A stretch of DNA of 64,000 nucleotides from Sphingomonas changnyeongensis (GCF_009913435.1 NZ_CP047895.1:876501-940500), one strand, 5' to 3'; counted from the stretch's first letter, positions 8,920-18,173 are shown. Notes: generated from the letters alone by a model not told the origin. Translations and numbers: made by a program.

Positions 8920-9965
8920 TGGGCCTGTTCCCAGCCATCGATATCGCGCTCGCACAACGAAAGCGCGTCGCCGCCATCATAGAATGCGCGATACCATTGC
9001 ATCGTCCGGTCCACGCACTGGGCAAGTGACCAGCGCGGGGCAAGGCCAAGCACGCTCCGCGCCTTGGCGGTCTCGAGCGTCAGCAGACCGGCCTCGTGCG
9101 GGCCTTCGGCCTGGCCGAACTCCACGACGCCCGCGCCATAGCTGCGCTGCGCCAGCTCGACCACCGTACGGACATCGGCGGCTTCATGGGTGTGCGGCCC
9201 CATGTTGAAGGCGCCGGCCAGGTCCGGCTGTGCGGACAGGCGTTCTGCGAGCAGCAGATAGCCGGCAAGCGGTTCAAGCACATGCTGCCAGGGGCGGACC
9301 GCATCGGGCCGCCGGATGACCAGCGTGCTGCCGCTGGACCAGGCCCGGACCGCGTCCGGCAGCAGCCGGTCCTGCGACCAGTCGCCGCCCCCGATGACGT
9401 TGCCGGCGCGCGCCGAGGCAAGGCCGACCCCCGCAGTCGCCAGAAACGACCGGCGATAACAGTCGATGGCGATTTCGCAGGCCGCCTTGCTGGCGCTGTA
9501 GGGGTCATGCCCGCCAAGCCGGTCATCCTCCCGATAGGGCAGGACATGTTCGAGATTGGCATAGACCTTGTCGGTGGTGATCGCGACGATCGTGCGCACC
9601 GATGGCGCCCCGCGGCACGCCTCAAGCACATTGACCGTGCCCTGGACGTTGGTGGCAAATGTCTCGACCGGGCTTTGGTAGCTGGCGCGCACCAGCGGCT
9701 GGGCGGCCAGATGAAACACGATCTCCGGCTCGGCCCGCCGCACCAGATCGCTCAGCGTATCCGCATCGCGGATGTCGACGATGCTGTTGTCGATCAGCCC
9801 GGCGAGGCCGGACGCCTCGAAAAGCGACAGGGCGGGTGCCTCAAGGCCCAGACCGGTCACAGAGGCTCCAAGGCGCCGAAGCCAGATCGCCAGCCAGCCG
9901 CCCTTGAAACCGGTCGCGCCGGTCAGCAGGACGCGACGGCCGCGCCAGAAGGAGCCTGAAGGCAT
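8907..9965 (-). CDS. rfbG: CDP-glucose 4,6-dehydratase
   Basis: 352 aa extended SDR. FWRGRRVLLTGATGFKG at the N-terminus is the RfbG version of the NAD-binding GxxGxxG motif. AAQPLVRASYQSP and ITTDKVY follow, then the active-site YSASKAACE (Tyr-x3-Lys). ATG 9965 starts two bases after the rfbF stop; ATG 9983 is also in frame but precedes that stop and lacks family similarity. The enzyme converts CDP-glucose to CDP-4-keto-6-deoxyglucose, the branch point for ascarylose, abequose, tyvelose and branched aminosugars. The immediately upstream RfbF homologue makes the CDP assignment strong. Confidence 0.9.
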   Translation of the reverse strand: MPSGSFWRGRRVLLTGATGFKGGWLAIWLRRLGASVTGLGLEAPALSLFEASGLAGLIDNSIVDIRDADTLSDLVRRAEPEIVFHLAAQPLVRASYQSPVETFATNVQGTVNVLEACRGAPSVRTIVAITTDKVYANLEHVLPYREDDRLGGHDPYSASKAACEIAIDCYRRSFLATAGVGLASARAGNVIGGGDWSQDRLLPDAVRAWSSGSTLVIRRPDAVRPWQHVLEPLAGYLLLAERLSAQPDLAGAFNMGPHTHEAADVRTVVELAQRSYGAGVVEFGQAEGPHEAGLLTLETAKARSVLGLAPRWSLAQCVDRTMQWYRAFYDGGDALSLCERDIDGWEQAQCGG

Positions 9966-9967
9966 GT

Positions 9968-10738
9968 TCACCAGGTCCTCCAAGGCGCGCGGCCGCTGCT
10001 CCAGAGTTCCTCGAGCATGTTCTTTTCCCGCAGCGTGTCCATCGGCTGCCAGAAGCCCAGATGCTCGAAAGCCATCAGCTCGCCCTCGCGGGCAAGGGTT
10101 TCGAGCGGTTCGGCCTCCCAGCTGGTCGCGTCCTCGGCGATGTAGGAGATAACCTTGGGCGACAGGACGAAGAAGCCGCCATTGATCAATGCGCCGTCGC
10201 CCCGTGGCTTTTCAGTAAAGCCGCGCACCTGCCCGTCGACGGAATCGAGCGCGCCATAGCGGCCCGGCGGCCTGACCGCCGTCACGGTCGCCATCCGGCC
10301 ATGCGCACGGTGAAACGCGATAAGGGCCGTCACGTCGACATCGGCGACGCCGTCCCCATAGGTGAAGCAAAAGTCTTCCTCGTCACGCAGATGATGTGCG
10401 ATCCGCTTCAGACGGCCGCCGGTCATGGTGTGCTCGCCGGTGTCGATCAATGTGACCTTCCACGGTTCGGCGCGCCGATGGTGCACCTCGATGCTGTTGG
10501 CAGCGAGGTCGATCGTCACATCGGAGTTGTGGAGAAAGTAATTGGCGAAATATTCCTTGATGAAATATCCTCGATACCCGCAGCATATAATGAAGTCGGA
10601 AACGCCGTGTGACGCATAGATCTTCATGATATGCCACAATATGGGCTTGCCGCCGATTTCGATCATTGGCTTTGGACGCAGGTGCGTCTCTTCGGATAGG
10701 CGCGTGCCAAGGCCACCGGCCAGAATAACGGCCTTCAT
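9968..10738 (-). CDS. rfbF: Glucose-1-phosphate cytidylyltransferase
   Basis: 256 aa, the standard length for RfbF. It opens with [20 protein letters not shown], the nucleotidyltransferase signature with the RfbF-specific SEET, followed by [27 protein letters not shown] (metal-binding Asp) and the C-terminal [13 protein letters not shown]. It makes CDP-glucose from CTP and glucose-1-phosphate and so commits carbon to the CDP-sugar branch. It is the first gene of the tightly spaced sugar operon, with a GGGGAG upstream of ATG 10738 and 29 bases to the stop of the priming transferase. Confidence 0.93.
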   Translation of the reverse strand: MKAVILAGGLGTRLSEETHLRPKPMIEIGGKPILWHIMKIYASHGVSDFIICCGYRGYFIKEYFANYFLHNSDVTIDLAANSIEVHHRRAEPWKVTLIDTGEHTMTGGRLKRIAHHLRDEEDFCFTYGDGVADVDVTALIAFHRAHGRMATVTAVRPPGRYGALDSVDGQVRGFTEKPRGDGALINGGFFVLSPKVISYIAEDATSWEAEPLETLAREGELMAFEHLGFWQPMDTLREKNMLEELWSSGRAPWRTW

Positions 10739-10767
10739 CTCAGATTTCTCCCCGCCCTTTCAGGAAA

Positions 10768-12039
10768 TCACTTTGATCCATGGCCGGTGACCATGATGCG
10801 AACAGTCTTCATGGCAATAAGAAGGTCAAGCCAGAGCGAATAATTCTTGATGTAGTAAAAGTCGTAGTGCAGCTTGCTGCGGACATCCTCGACTTCGACG
10901 ACGTGCCCTTGGCAGACCTGCGCCCAGCCGGCAATCCCCGGGCGCACGATGTGCCGGTAGCGGTAGAAGGGGATCTCTCGCTCATACCACTCGGACAGAA
11001 CTTCCGCTTCGGGCCGTGGTCCGATCCAGCTCATTTCCCCGCGCAGGACATTGATGATCTGCGGCAACTCGTCCAGTCGCGACGTCCGGAGGAATCTGCC
11101 AAGCGGGTAGATGCGCTGGTCGTCGGTCTGGGTCATGGCCAGTGTCCGGCCGTCCGCCTCGCCTGGCGGCGTGATCCGCATCGTCCGGAACTTGAAGACC
11201 GTGAAGCGCTGGCCGCGATATCCAACGCGCGTTTGCCGAAACAGGACGGGACCCGGAGAGCTGAACTTGATCGCGACCGCGATGATCAACAGGGCGGGCA
11301 GAAACAGGATGCCGCAGACCAGCGCTGCAACCCAGTCCGCCGCGTGCTTGATCGACATATAGGCCGACACGGGGCTGAGCGAGCCGAAGCTGTTTTCGGA
11401 CAGATGCTCCAACTCCACGCGCCCGGTCAGGGATTCCGCCAGATGCTTGAAATGATAGACAGGCACGCCCGCCAGTGCGAGGTCGGTCAGCTTGCGATCC
11501 CATTCGTCAGGCAGGTCCTGCCGCAGGTCGGTGGTCACGGCGTCGAGCCCGTCGAACCCGCATGCGGGCGTGGCGATGGCAATCCAATGAATGCCGCGCA
11601 CGCTCGGCAGCTGTTGACCGTCGACCATGGCGACCACGCCGATCCGGAGCGCCTGGCGCCCCCTGAGGATCGCTACCAGCCAGAAGAACCAGGCCAGGCT
11701 GATGAAATAGCCGGCCACCAGCAGCGGGATGTTATAATCCAGGCGCGCGACGATGAACGCCATGGCAAGGACGCCATAGGCGACCGAAAAGACGGGGAGG
11801 ATGTAGCTGCTGGCTTCAGCCCCGGGATAGGTCGTGATGCTGCGGAACAGCCATGTGCCCAAAAAAATCGCAGCCGCGCTTCCTGCAAGCGTGATGTGCA
11901 GGGGGAGGAGGTAGGCAGTCGAAGAAAGGGTCAGCCAACGCACAGTATAGGGAAGAAGGGCTGCAAGCACCAAGCAGCCCCCTAACTGATTTCGCCATCT
12001 ATAAAGCGGCTGCGGACTCAGTGACTTTACTGCAAACAT
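10768..12039 (-). CDS. Polyprenyl glycosylphosphotransferase (WbaP/GumD-type priming sugar transferase)
   Basis: 423 aa. Four hydrophobic segments lie in the first 130 residues, then a cytosolic stretch, one more segment near residues 225-250, and the catalytic bacterial sugar transferase domain. Catalytic landmarks are FKFRTMR, RTSRLDELPQIINVLRGEM (the DE dyad), SWIGPRPE, and RPGIAGWAQV. It transfers a hexose-1-phosphate from a UDP-sugar (or possibly the CDP-sugar) to undecaprenyl phosphate, starting the repeat unit. The 115-base gap upstream of ATG 12039 carries a repeated motif (see the regulatory entry) and may hold its own promoter. Confidence 0.88.
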   Translation of the reverse strand: MFAVKSLSPQPLYRWRNQLGGCLVLAALLPYTVRWLTLSSTAYLLPLHITLAGSAAAIFLGTWLFRSITTYPGAEASSYILPVFSVAYGVLAMAFIVARLDYNIPLLVAGYFISLAWFFWLVAILRGRQALRIGVVAMVDGQQLPSVRGIHWIAIATPACGFDGLDAVTTDLRQDLPDEWDRKLTDLALAGVPVYHFKHLAESLTGRVELEHLSENSFGSLSPVSAYMSIKHAADWVAALVCGILFLPALLIIAVAIKFSSPGPVLFRQTRVGYRGQRFTVFKFRTMRITPPGEADGRTLAMTQTDDQRIYPLGRFLRTSRLDELPQIINVLRGEMSWIGPRPEAEVLSEWYEREIPFYRYRHIVRPGIAGWAQVCQGHVVEVEDVRSKLHYDFYYIKNYSLWLDLLIAMKTVRIMVTGHGSK

Positions 12040-12154
12040 TGCTTGTCAACCCAAGCCCAACTGGTGTGCGACCGCTCTGGCACCGAAAACGTCCAACTAG
12101 TGTGAACCCGAGCTGGCGTGCGAACGCACATGACCGCTTACCGACGCATAAACC
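12040..12154 (-). promoter_or_regulatory. Intergenic gap before the priming transferase with an 18-nt imperfect direct repeat
   Basis: This is the only sizeable break inside the 17-kb minus-strand run. On the plus strand CCAACTGGTGTGCGACCG (12057-12074) recurs as CCAACTAGTGTGAACCCG (12093-12110), 14 of 18 identical with starts 36 bases apart. A short palindrome GTGCG/CGCAC lies at 12117-12128. Spacing and position suggest a regulator-binding pair or promoter ahead of the sugar-transferase operon. No convincing -35/-10 pair could be called, so the regulatory role is inference. Confidence 0.3.
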
Positions 12155-13357
12155 TTATTGCAAGGCGTTCGGCGGCGCGACGCGGCGGACCCTCACTCCG
12201 TCGACCGCACCGTCCACGCCCGACCCCATGCTTTCCGACTGGGCGGTCAACAGCAATGACTGGCTCGGGCAGCCGGCGGGGACGCTGAACGCAAAGGCAT
12301 GGACCGAACGGCCGCCGCTGGCGAGCTTCGTCTCCGCCAGATTCTGGCCCGACGGGACGCAGATGATTGCGAACTTGCTCGTCCCCAGGGTCGCTCCTTC
12401 CGCCGGGCGAGCCTTGAACTCCAGAGCGAAGCGACCCGGCGGAAGCAGCAGGCGTTGGCTGGCGACCATGCTGCCCGCGCCCACGCGTGCCTCGAGGTGA
12501 AGCTCACCGCCGTCGGTGCCACGCAGAATTTCGGCCCGGGCGTCGCCGGAATCTTCCAGACGCCAGTCGAAGATGGTCGGAAGCCGGAGCGTTTCGTTGA
12601 AGTCGCCGTTGCGCACCTCGATCGGCTGGGCACGCGGGGCCTGGAGGCGATAGAGGCGCCAGGCCGCCGCGACATCGTTCTTCTCCGCCAGCCGCTGGAC
12701 AAGGATGCCGATCGGTTCATGGCGCACGGTTCCGCCCGAACGATAGACCGCGTCGACCAGCTGCGACGCCGAGCTCAGATCCTGGGTTTGCGCGCTCAGA
12801 TAGTCGAGAAAGCTGTTCTTCCACGGGGTGCCGGCTGCAAGCATGCGCGCAAGCGGCGCGCGGATCGCCGGATCTGCGGCGGCTGACGCCAGGATCGGGA
12901 ACAGGATGGTCGGCATGTTTTTGCCGACCCGCAAAGCAATGTCGTAATGGCCAAGCGCGCGGCCGATATCGTTGCGCTGCACCGCCAGCTCGATGGCCCA
13001 GAGCTGGGTTGGCAGATCGCGCCGCGAGATCGCCTGCGAATATTCGAGCATCGCGGCCGATCGGTCGATCTGGCCCTGGCGGGCGAACGCCATGCTCAGG
13101 GCACCGGCGGCAGCGGCGCTGGTCGGGTCGCGTCGCAGTGCCCGCCGCGCCGTCCCGATCGCTTCGGGAAAGGCGTCTTTCAGCTGATATTGCGCCGTCC
13201 GTCCTAGCACCAGTGCATTGTCGGGCGCGAACCGGGCCGCCAGCACCGGCGCCGAGCGGCGGAGTCCGATGCCGACGCCGAAGGCGACAGCCTGCCAGGC
13301 AAGCACCGCCAGCCCGGCGACGAGGATGATCTGCGGGGCGCGGTTCAGTGCGGCCAT
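12155..13357 (-). CDS. Membrane-anchored TPR protein of the polysaccharide locus
   Basis: 400 aa from ATG 13357 (a GTG at 13363 is equally possible; the open frame extends into the kinase gene, but those residues are repetitive and unlike a start). One N-terminal membrane segment (PQIILVAGLAVLAWQAVAFG) is followed by helical repeats at about residues 50-200 with TPR-like spacing (ARRALRRDPTSAAAAGALSMA, IDRSAAMLEYSQ). A beta-rich C-terminal domain of about 130 residues ends the protein. It starts 16 bases after the Wzc kinase stop. TPR proteins at this place are often scaffolds for polysaccharide assembly or export, but no specific function can be assigned. Confidence 0.6.
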   Translation of the reverse strand: MAALNRAPQIILVAGLAVLAWQAVAFGVGIGLRRSAPVLAARFAPDNALVLGRTAQYQLKDAFPEAIGTARRALRRDPTSAAAAGALSMAFARQGQIDRSAAMLEYSQAISRRDLPTQLWAIELAVQRNDIGRALGHYDIALRVGKNMPTILFPILASAAADPAIRAPLARMLAAGTPWKNSFLDYLSAQTQDLSSASQLVDAVYRSGGTVRHEPIGILVQRLAEKNDVAAAWRLYRLQAPRAQPIEVRNGDFNETLRLPTIFDWRLEDSGDARAEILRGTDGGELHLEARVGAGSMVASQRLLLPPGRFALEFKARPAEGATLGTSKFAIICVPSGQNLAETKLASGGRSVHAFAFSVPAGCPSQSLLLTAQSESMGSGVDGAVDGVRVRRVAPPNALQ

Positions 13358-13373
13358 CGCCACGACGTTGGGC

Positions 13374-15584
13374 TCACGCCGTGCCCGACTGACCATAGCC
13401 ATAGCCATAGTCATAGCCGAGGCTCGCCCTGCGGGATTCGAACTTGGTCAGCACCGCCCCGATGATGCGCGCGCCGGAGTCCGACAGGCGCGCAAGCGCC
13501 GTCGCGACCTGACGCGAGCGCACGCCATGGGATTCGACGGCATAGACCACGCCTTCGACGCGCGCGCCGATCAGCGGCGCATCGGCAAGGCCCATCACGG
13601 GCGGACTGTCGATGACCACATGGTCGAACTGCTCGAGCAGGCGGTTGAGCAGCGTCGACAGCCGGTCGCTGGAGAGCAGTTCGGCGGCATTGGGCGGCAA
13701 TGGGCCGGCCGTCATTGCTGCAAAGCCGAAGCGCGTCGTCGGGACGAGCAGCCCTTGCAGCTCGTCCTCGCCAGCCAGATAGTTGCTGAGCCCCCGCGAC
13801 TGGTCGACATCGAGCAGGCTCTGGACCGAGGGCGATCGCATGTCGCCGTCGACAAGCACGACCCGACGGCCGCTGCGTGCAAGCATGGTCGCGATCGAAA
13901 GTGCTGTGGTCGACTTGCCTTCAGCAGGCCGCGTGCTGGTGACCGAGAGCGTGCTGGGCACACCGCGTTCGCTGACGAAACGCAGATTGGCCTGGACGGC
14001 CAGATACGCGTCGAACAGCGGCGACTTGCGGTCGTCGAGCGCATCCGAGGGCTCGACATCCATGGTCCGCGGCACAGTCCCCAGCAGCGGAATGCCGAGC
14101 CTTTGCCGCACTTCCGACGGATCGGTGATCGATTCATCGATATGATCGAGCAGGAGCGCCGCGCCGACACCCAGCATCGTGCCAAGCACTGCCGAAATGA
14201 AAAGGTTGAGGAACAGGCGCGGGCTGGATCGCCGGTCGGGGGCCGAGGCGGTATCGACAACGGCGATGTTGTTGACGCCGACGCCGCCGGTAATCCCGAT
14301 TTCCTTGTAGCGTTGCAGCAGGCCGTCATAGAGGGCGCGGTTGGTGTCCACCTCGCGCTGATAGATATTGTACTGGATGCTGCGCCGTTTCAGGTTCAGC
14401 AGATCACCCTTCAGGTCTTCGACCCGTTTGGCGAGCTGCTGCTCGCGGTCGAGTGCGCTGTTGAACTCGCCGCCGATCGATCCCGAAACGCGGACCTCTT
14501 CGCGCGCGATGCCGCGATCGAGCTGCGCGAGCTGCGCCTTCATTGCCCGCACGGCCGGATAGTCATCCTCGAACTGCGACGTCAGCTTCTGCAGATCGGC
14601 GGCCAGTTCGGCACGGCGCGCACGCAGCGTGTTGATCGCCGGGTTTTCGAGCGCCTCGGCCGTATCGCCGGCCCGGCCCCTTTGCTGATGGAACCGTGCC
14701 TGGGCCTTCACGCGTTCGGCAGTGGCTTTGGCAAGCTCGATATTGAGCGATGCCAGATTGTCGGCCACGATCGAACGTTCTGCGCGACTGTCACTGGGGC
14801 CGCCGGTCGTGGGCAGGTTAATGATGCGCTGGGCCGAGGCATAGGCGACGAGCTGGCGCTCTGACTCTTCGAGCCGCTGGCGCAGCTGGCCAAGGCGGTT
14901 CTCGAGGAACGTTCGCGCATAGGAGCTGGCCTCGTAACGGCGCTGCAGCGTCGCCTGGATGAAATTCTCGGCCCAGGCATTGGCGATCCGGGCGGACAGT
15001 TCCGCATCGGGCGTGGTGACTGACACATCGACGAGCCGCGACAGGCGGATCGGGTTGATCCCGACGACCTTGAGCAGCGCCTCGGCCGCCAGCCGCGTGC
15101 GGAGCGCGCGGTTCGCGGGCGTGAAGCCCTCCGCGTCTCCGTTCTGGATGCCGTGGTTGGACAGGTCGACCCCGAACATGCGGAAGAAAGCGGGGTCGTC
15201 CTGCAGCTTGAGCTTGCCGACGACGCGCTCGGAAAGGCCCTGCGAGCGCAGCAGACCATATTGCGTCTGATAGAATTCCTGGTCCGCGTCGCTCGCTTCC
15301 TGCTCGACACCTTGCAGATTGACGATCTTTTTGGATTCGCGGGCGATTTCGATCCGCGTGATCGCCGTATATTTGGGCGTCATCAGCAGAGTGATGACCA
15401 AGCCGAGCAGGATGAAACCGACGATCGTTCCGGCAATCAGGAACTTCCAGCGCTTGGCAATCCGCAGATATTCAAGCGCGATTGGCGTGTCTTCGCGGCC
15501 GGTTTCGCCACGAAGTGCGGCCCCGGCTTTAGGCAGAACGCTGCCCGCGTCGCGCGGGCTGAAAACTTCTGGGCGGTTCATCAC
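13374..15584 (-). CDS. wzc: Polysaccharide co-polymerase / tyrosine autokinase (Wzc/ExoP/GumC family)
   Basis: 736 aa. The N-terminal Wzz domain has a first membrane segment near residues 48-70, then a long coiled-coil periplasmic part (about 170-410, rich in L, R, Q and E). The GNVR-type loop precedes the second segment near 450. The cytosolic kinase has Walker A RPAEGKSTTAL near 553, Walker A' VVLVDGDMRSP and Walker B HVVIDSPPV near 660. The tail ends YDYGYGYGQ, a tyrosine cluster expected to be autophosphorylated. It controls chain length and gates export together with the Wza protein encoded six bases upstream. Confidence 0.92.
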   Translation of the reverse strand: MMNRPEVFSPRDAGSVLPKAGAALRGETGREDTPIALEYLRIAKRWKFLIAGTIVGFILLGLVITLLMTPKYTAITRIEIARESKKIVNLQGVEQEASDADQEFYQTQYGLLRSQGLSERVVGKLKLQDDPAFFRMFGVDLSNHGIQNGDAEGFTPANRALRTRLAAEALLKVVGINPIRLSRLVDVSVTTPDAELSARIANAWAENFIQATLQRRYEASSYARTFLENRLGQLRQRLEESERQLVAYASAQRIINLPTTGGPSDSRAERSIVADNLASLNIELAKATAERVKAQARFHQQRGRAGDTAEALENPAINTLRARRAELAADLQKLTSQFEDDYPAVRAMKAQLAQLDRGIAREEVRVSGSIGGEFNSALDREQQLAKRVEDLKGDLLNLKRRSIQYNIYQREVDTNRALYDGLLQRYKEIGITGGVGVNNIAVVDTASAPDRRSSPRLFLNLFISAVLGTMLGVGAALLLDHIDESITDPSEVRQRLGIPLLGTVPRTMDVEPSDALDDRKSPLFDAYLAVQANLRFVSERGVPSTLSVTSTRPAEGKSTTALSIATMLARSGRRVVLVDGDMRSPSVQSLLDVDQSRGLSNYLAGEDELQGLLVPTTRFGFAAMTAGPLPPNAAELLSSDRLSTLLNRLLEQFDHVVIDSPPVMGLADAPLIGARVEGVVYAVESHGVRSRQVATALARLSDSGARIIGAVLTKFESRRASLGYDYGYGYGQSGTA

Positions 15585-15589
15585 AATCC

Positions 15590-16300
15590 CTACTGGATGA
15601 TAGCCACAAGCGGGGCGGCAAGCAGCGGCGCGGTCGCGACCACATCGCCGAACAGCCGCCGAGCGGGCGAGTCACCGACGACGACCACGTCGTTGGCGAA
15701 GATTGAGGGATCCGGATAAACCCCGCGGCGGATCGCCGACAGATTGTACAGCCCGGCCATGCGCTGGCCGTTTACCTGACGAAGAATGACGACGTCGGTG
15801 GCCTTGCCGAACTCGGAAAGTCCCTTGGCGGAGGCGATTGCCCGCATCAGCGTCGTCTGGTTCGTGACCGGATAAAGGCCCGGCTCCTTCACCTCGCCAT
15901 CGACGGTCACCACCTGGCTGACCGAAGACTTGACATTGATCGTCACGTCCGGATCGCGCACATAGCGACCGCGGAGCCTCGAGGCGATTTCCTCCGACAG
16001 TTCCAACGGCGTCTTCCCGCGGGCATCGACCTGGCCGACCAATGGCATGGTGATCTGACCGCTCAGGTCGACCTGCAGTTCGCGGCTCAGTTCGGGGACG
16101 CCGAACACGCCCACCTCGATGACGTCGAGCGGACCGATCAGGCTGGCGCGTTCGCCGGACGACAGATCGCCTCGGGCCGGCTCGGGCAGGACGGAGTTGT
16201 CGGTGATGATCGCCAGCCCCGGCGCCGGCCGAAGCTGGGCGCGCTGGGCGCAGGCGGAAAGCAAGATCAGCACCGCGCATGCGGCTAGAAGGGAACGCAT
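15590..16300 (-). CDS. wza: Wza-like outer-membrane polysaccharide export lipoprotein
   Basis: 236 aa from ATG 16300, chosen over 16342 because MRSLLAACAVLILLSACAQ is a compact lipoprotein signal with lipobox LSAC. The Poly_export domain follows (GPLDVIEVGVFGVPELS near residue 55 and DVTINVKSS near 115), then an SLBB domain (VTVDGEVKEPGLYPV). The protein is shorter than E. coli Wza and lacks an obvious C-terminal amphipathic helix, like many alphaproteobacterial OPX proteins. It forms the periplasmic/outer-membrane channel that works with the Wzc-type protein encoded immediately downstream. Confidence 0.9.
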   Translation of the reverse strand: MRSLLAACAVLILLSACAQRAQLRPAPGLAIITDNSVLPEPARGDLSSGERASLIGPLDVIEVGVFGVPELSRELQVDLSGQITMPLVGQVDARGKTPLELSEEIASRLRGRYVRDPDVTINVKSSVSQVVTVDGEVKEPGLYPVTNQTTLMRAIASAKGLSEFGKATDVVILRQVNGQRMAGLYNLSAIRRGVYPDPSIFANDVVVVGDSPARRLFGDVVATAPLLAAPLVAIIQ

Positions 16301-16380
16301 CGGAAATCCGGGCTCGATACTTAGAGGAAGCGCGTTAGCCATAAGGGCTGCACGTAGTTAGGTAAAGCAACGGATGCCCC

Positions 16381-17808
16381 TCAAGCCAGACGCTCGCCGC
16401 GCGCGAGCCTAAGGTGGTCAAGCGCCGTCGCGACAATGAAGACGAGCGCAGCGGCGATCGCCATCATCGTTGGGGTGCGCAGCGGATAGTCGACCGCGCT
16501 GGCGAGTGCCATGAGACCAAGGGCCAGGCTGGCCGCGCGCCCCCGGACCACGGCGACATGCGTCGTGCGGTTCGCCCATAGCCTGATCGTCGCCATGCCG
16601 AGCCAGGCGATCGCGCCCAGTAGCAGCAGGCATGCCGGCAAGCCGCCTTCCAGCACGATTTGCAGCAGGTCGTTATGGGCCTGATTGAAATAGATCGTGT
16701 CGAGAAGATCCGTCGGTTCCACGCGGCGGAACACCGCATCAAAAGATCCAAATCCCGATCCGAAGGGCAGGAAATCAACGGCAAGCGCGACCACCACGGG
16801 CGCGGCGCGCGCCCGCATGTCGGCTGACGGGTCGTTGCCGACAAGGCGCTCAACAGCCTCGCCGCGTCCGGACGCCACCGCGACGATGGCCGCAGCCACC
16901 GCAATCGCAAGGGCGCCGAACACCAGCAGGGTCGACTTGCGTTTGCTGGCTGACGCACGGGCACCCCACCAGCTCAGAAATATTGCCGCAGCGCCAGCCA
17001 GGCCGACCGCACCCAGGGCGAGGCCCGCCCGGGACCCGGTGGCGAGCAGCACCATTACCAGTAGAACGAGTGCCAGCCCGACGCCCCAGCGTGCGATCGT
17101 GCCGCGATTGCCACTTCGCCGGATCACCTGCCAGCCGGTCGCCAGCGGGATCCCGATGGCCAGCAGCAGGGCCTGATGGTTCCGGTTGGCAAAAATGCCC
17201 GCCGCCTGAAGGTCGAACCCGGTTGCGTAAATCGCCCGGACCAGCTGCCCGCCGGTAATCAGCTGGATGGTTTCGACGCTCAGGGCGAAGGCGATGACGG
17301 CAAGGATTGTCGGATACACCCATTCGCGGGCGCGGCTGTCCAGCCCGGCCAGACCCCATAGAACGGCCAGCGGAACCGTGAGCGCCAGCAGTGCATTGAC
17401 CGCCATGTCGGGCACAATGGCAAGCGGACGCCATGGCTGCGCAATCCCGGCGAGCGTTGCCGCCGCGGCAAAGTCTTCGCGGCCCGGCAGTGCCGTCCAG
17501 ATCGCGGGCGGAAGCGGAACAAGCTGCACGAACACCAGCATGATCGCGCCGCCCAACAGCAGCGCCGGCGCGCGCAAAGATGGCAGGTCGTTCGGCAGGC
17601 GACGGAAGCATGCCCAGGCGATTGTCGCAATCGCCACCAATCGAACGGGAATCTGCACGACCCGGTCATAGCGGCTCGATCCGCCCAGAAAGACCAGAAC
17701 GATCACGAAAAGGGCCAGCAACATGTGGAAGCCATGGGCGCGGAAAAAGGCTGGAATATCCGCGCGTCGCGTCTGGTGGTGCCGCGTCCGCTTAGTCTTG
17801 ACCCGCAT
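16381..17808 (-). CDS. O-antigen ligase / Wzy_C-domain polymerase
   Basis: 475 aa from ATG 17808 (in-frame ATG 17862 adds a poor N-terminus). About 12 membrane segments. The signature region GSGFGSFDAVFR followed by AHNDLLQIVLEGGLPACLLLL (about residues 345-400) is the large periplasmic loop and next helix of Wzy_C/WaaL proteins, including the conserved His-Asn-Asp. Members either polymerise repeat units or ligate polymer to lipid A core. It is the most upstream gene of the cluster and lies 80 bases before wza. Whether it or the 1.7-3.0 kb protein is the polymerase cannot be settled from sequence. Confidence 0.8.
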   Translation of the reverse strand: MRVKTKRTRHHQTRRADIPAFFRAHGFHMLLALFVIVLVFLGGSSRYDRVVQIPVRLVAIATIAWACFRRLPNDLPSLRAPALLLGGAIMLVFVQLVPLPPAIWTALPGREDFAAAATLAGIAQPWRPLAIVPDMAVNALLALTVPLAVLWGLAGLDSRAREWVYPTILAVIAFALSVETIQLITGGQLVRAIYATGFDLQAAGIFANRNHQALLLAIGIPLATGWQVIRRSGNRGTIARWGVGLALVLLVMVLLATGSRAGLALGAVGLAGAAAIFLSWWGARASASKRKSTLLVFGALAIAVAAAIVAVASGRGEAVERLVGNDPSADMRARAAPVVVALAVDFLPFGSGFGSFDAVFRRVEPTDLLDTIYFNQAHNDLLQIVLEGGLPACLLLLGAIAWLGMATIRLWANRTTHVAVVRGRAASLALGLMALASAVDYPLRTPTMMAIAAALVFIVATALDHLRLARGERLA

Positions 17809-18173
17809 CACTCGCCCGTCGCCGCATCTGGAAGCACAGCATTTCGCCCATTCCCTGTCCAATCCGCCTGTCCATGGTCATGGGTACATGTTCATGTCGA
17901 CGTGCCCTGCTCATGGTCATGCATGGAAATCAAGCCCGAACGTTGTTTCGGGCACATGATCGATCGCATCTGTCCAGCTCTGCGCCTGGCCGCGCATCAA
18001 TGGGCGAAAAGCCGCGTAACGATTGGCGCCAACCAAAAGATAGCGCGCTCCACACTGTCGGTGGGCATGGGGCGGACGGTGGCGATGTTATGTCGAGTGA
18101 CGATGGCGAAAACAGTGCTTTGCCGACCTTGCTTCAACTGTCGTCATGCGGTGGTCCCGCCCTCCCTTTCTAT
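17809..18173. other. 365-base non-coding stretch between the polysaccharide locus and the LytTR gene
   Basis: No convincing gene. Around 17873-17925 there is a run of CATG-containing words (six within about 55 bases). An inverted repeat, GCCCGAAC with GTTTCGGGC, lies at about 17934-17952 and could act as a hairpin. The promoter of the leftward polysaccharide operon should lie within about the first 150 bases, but I could not call boxes. The right end is the 3' flank of the LytTR gene. Confidence 0.35.

Noticed and set aside
8359..9965. dTDP-rhamnose pathway assignment for the RmlC-like and dehydratase genes
   Set aside because: The dehydratase and nucleotidyltransferase are RfbG and RfbF type (CDP-glucose). 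There is no RmlA, RmlB or RmlD, and the aminotransferase and C-methyltransferase point to another sugar.
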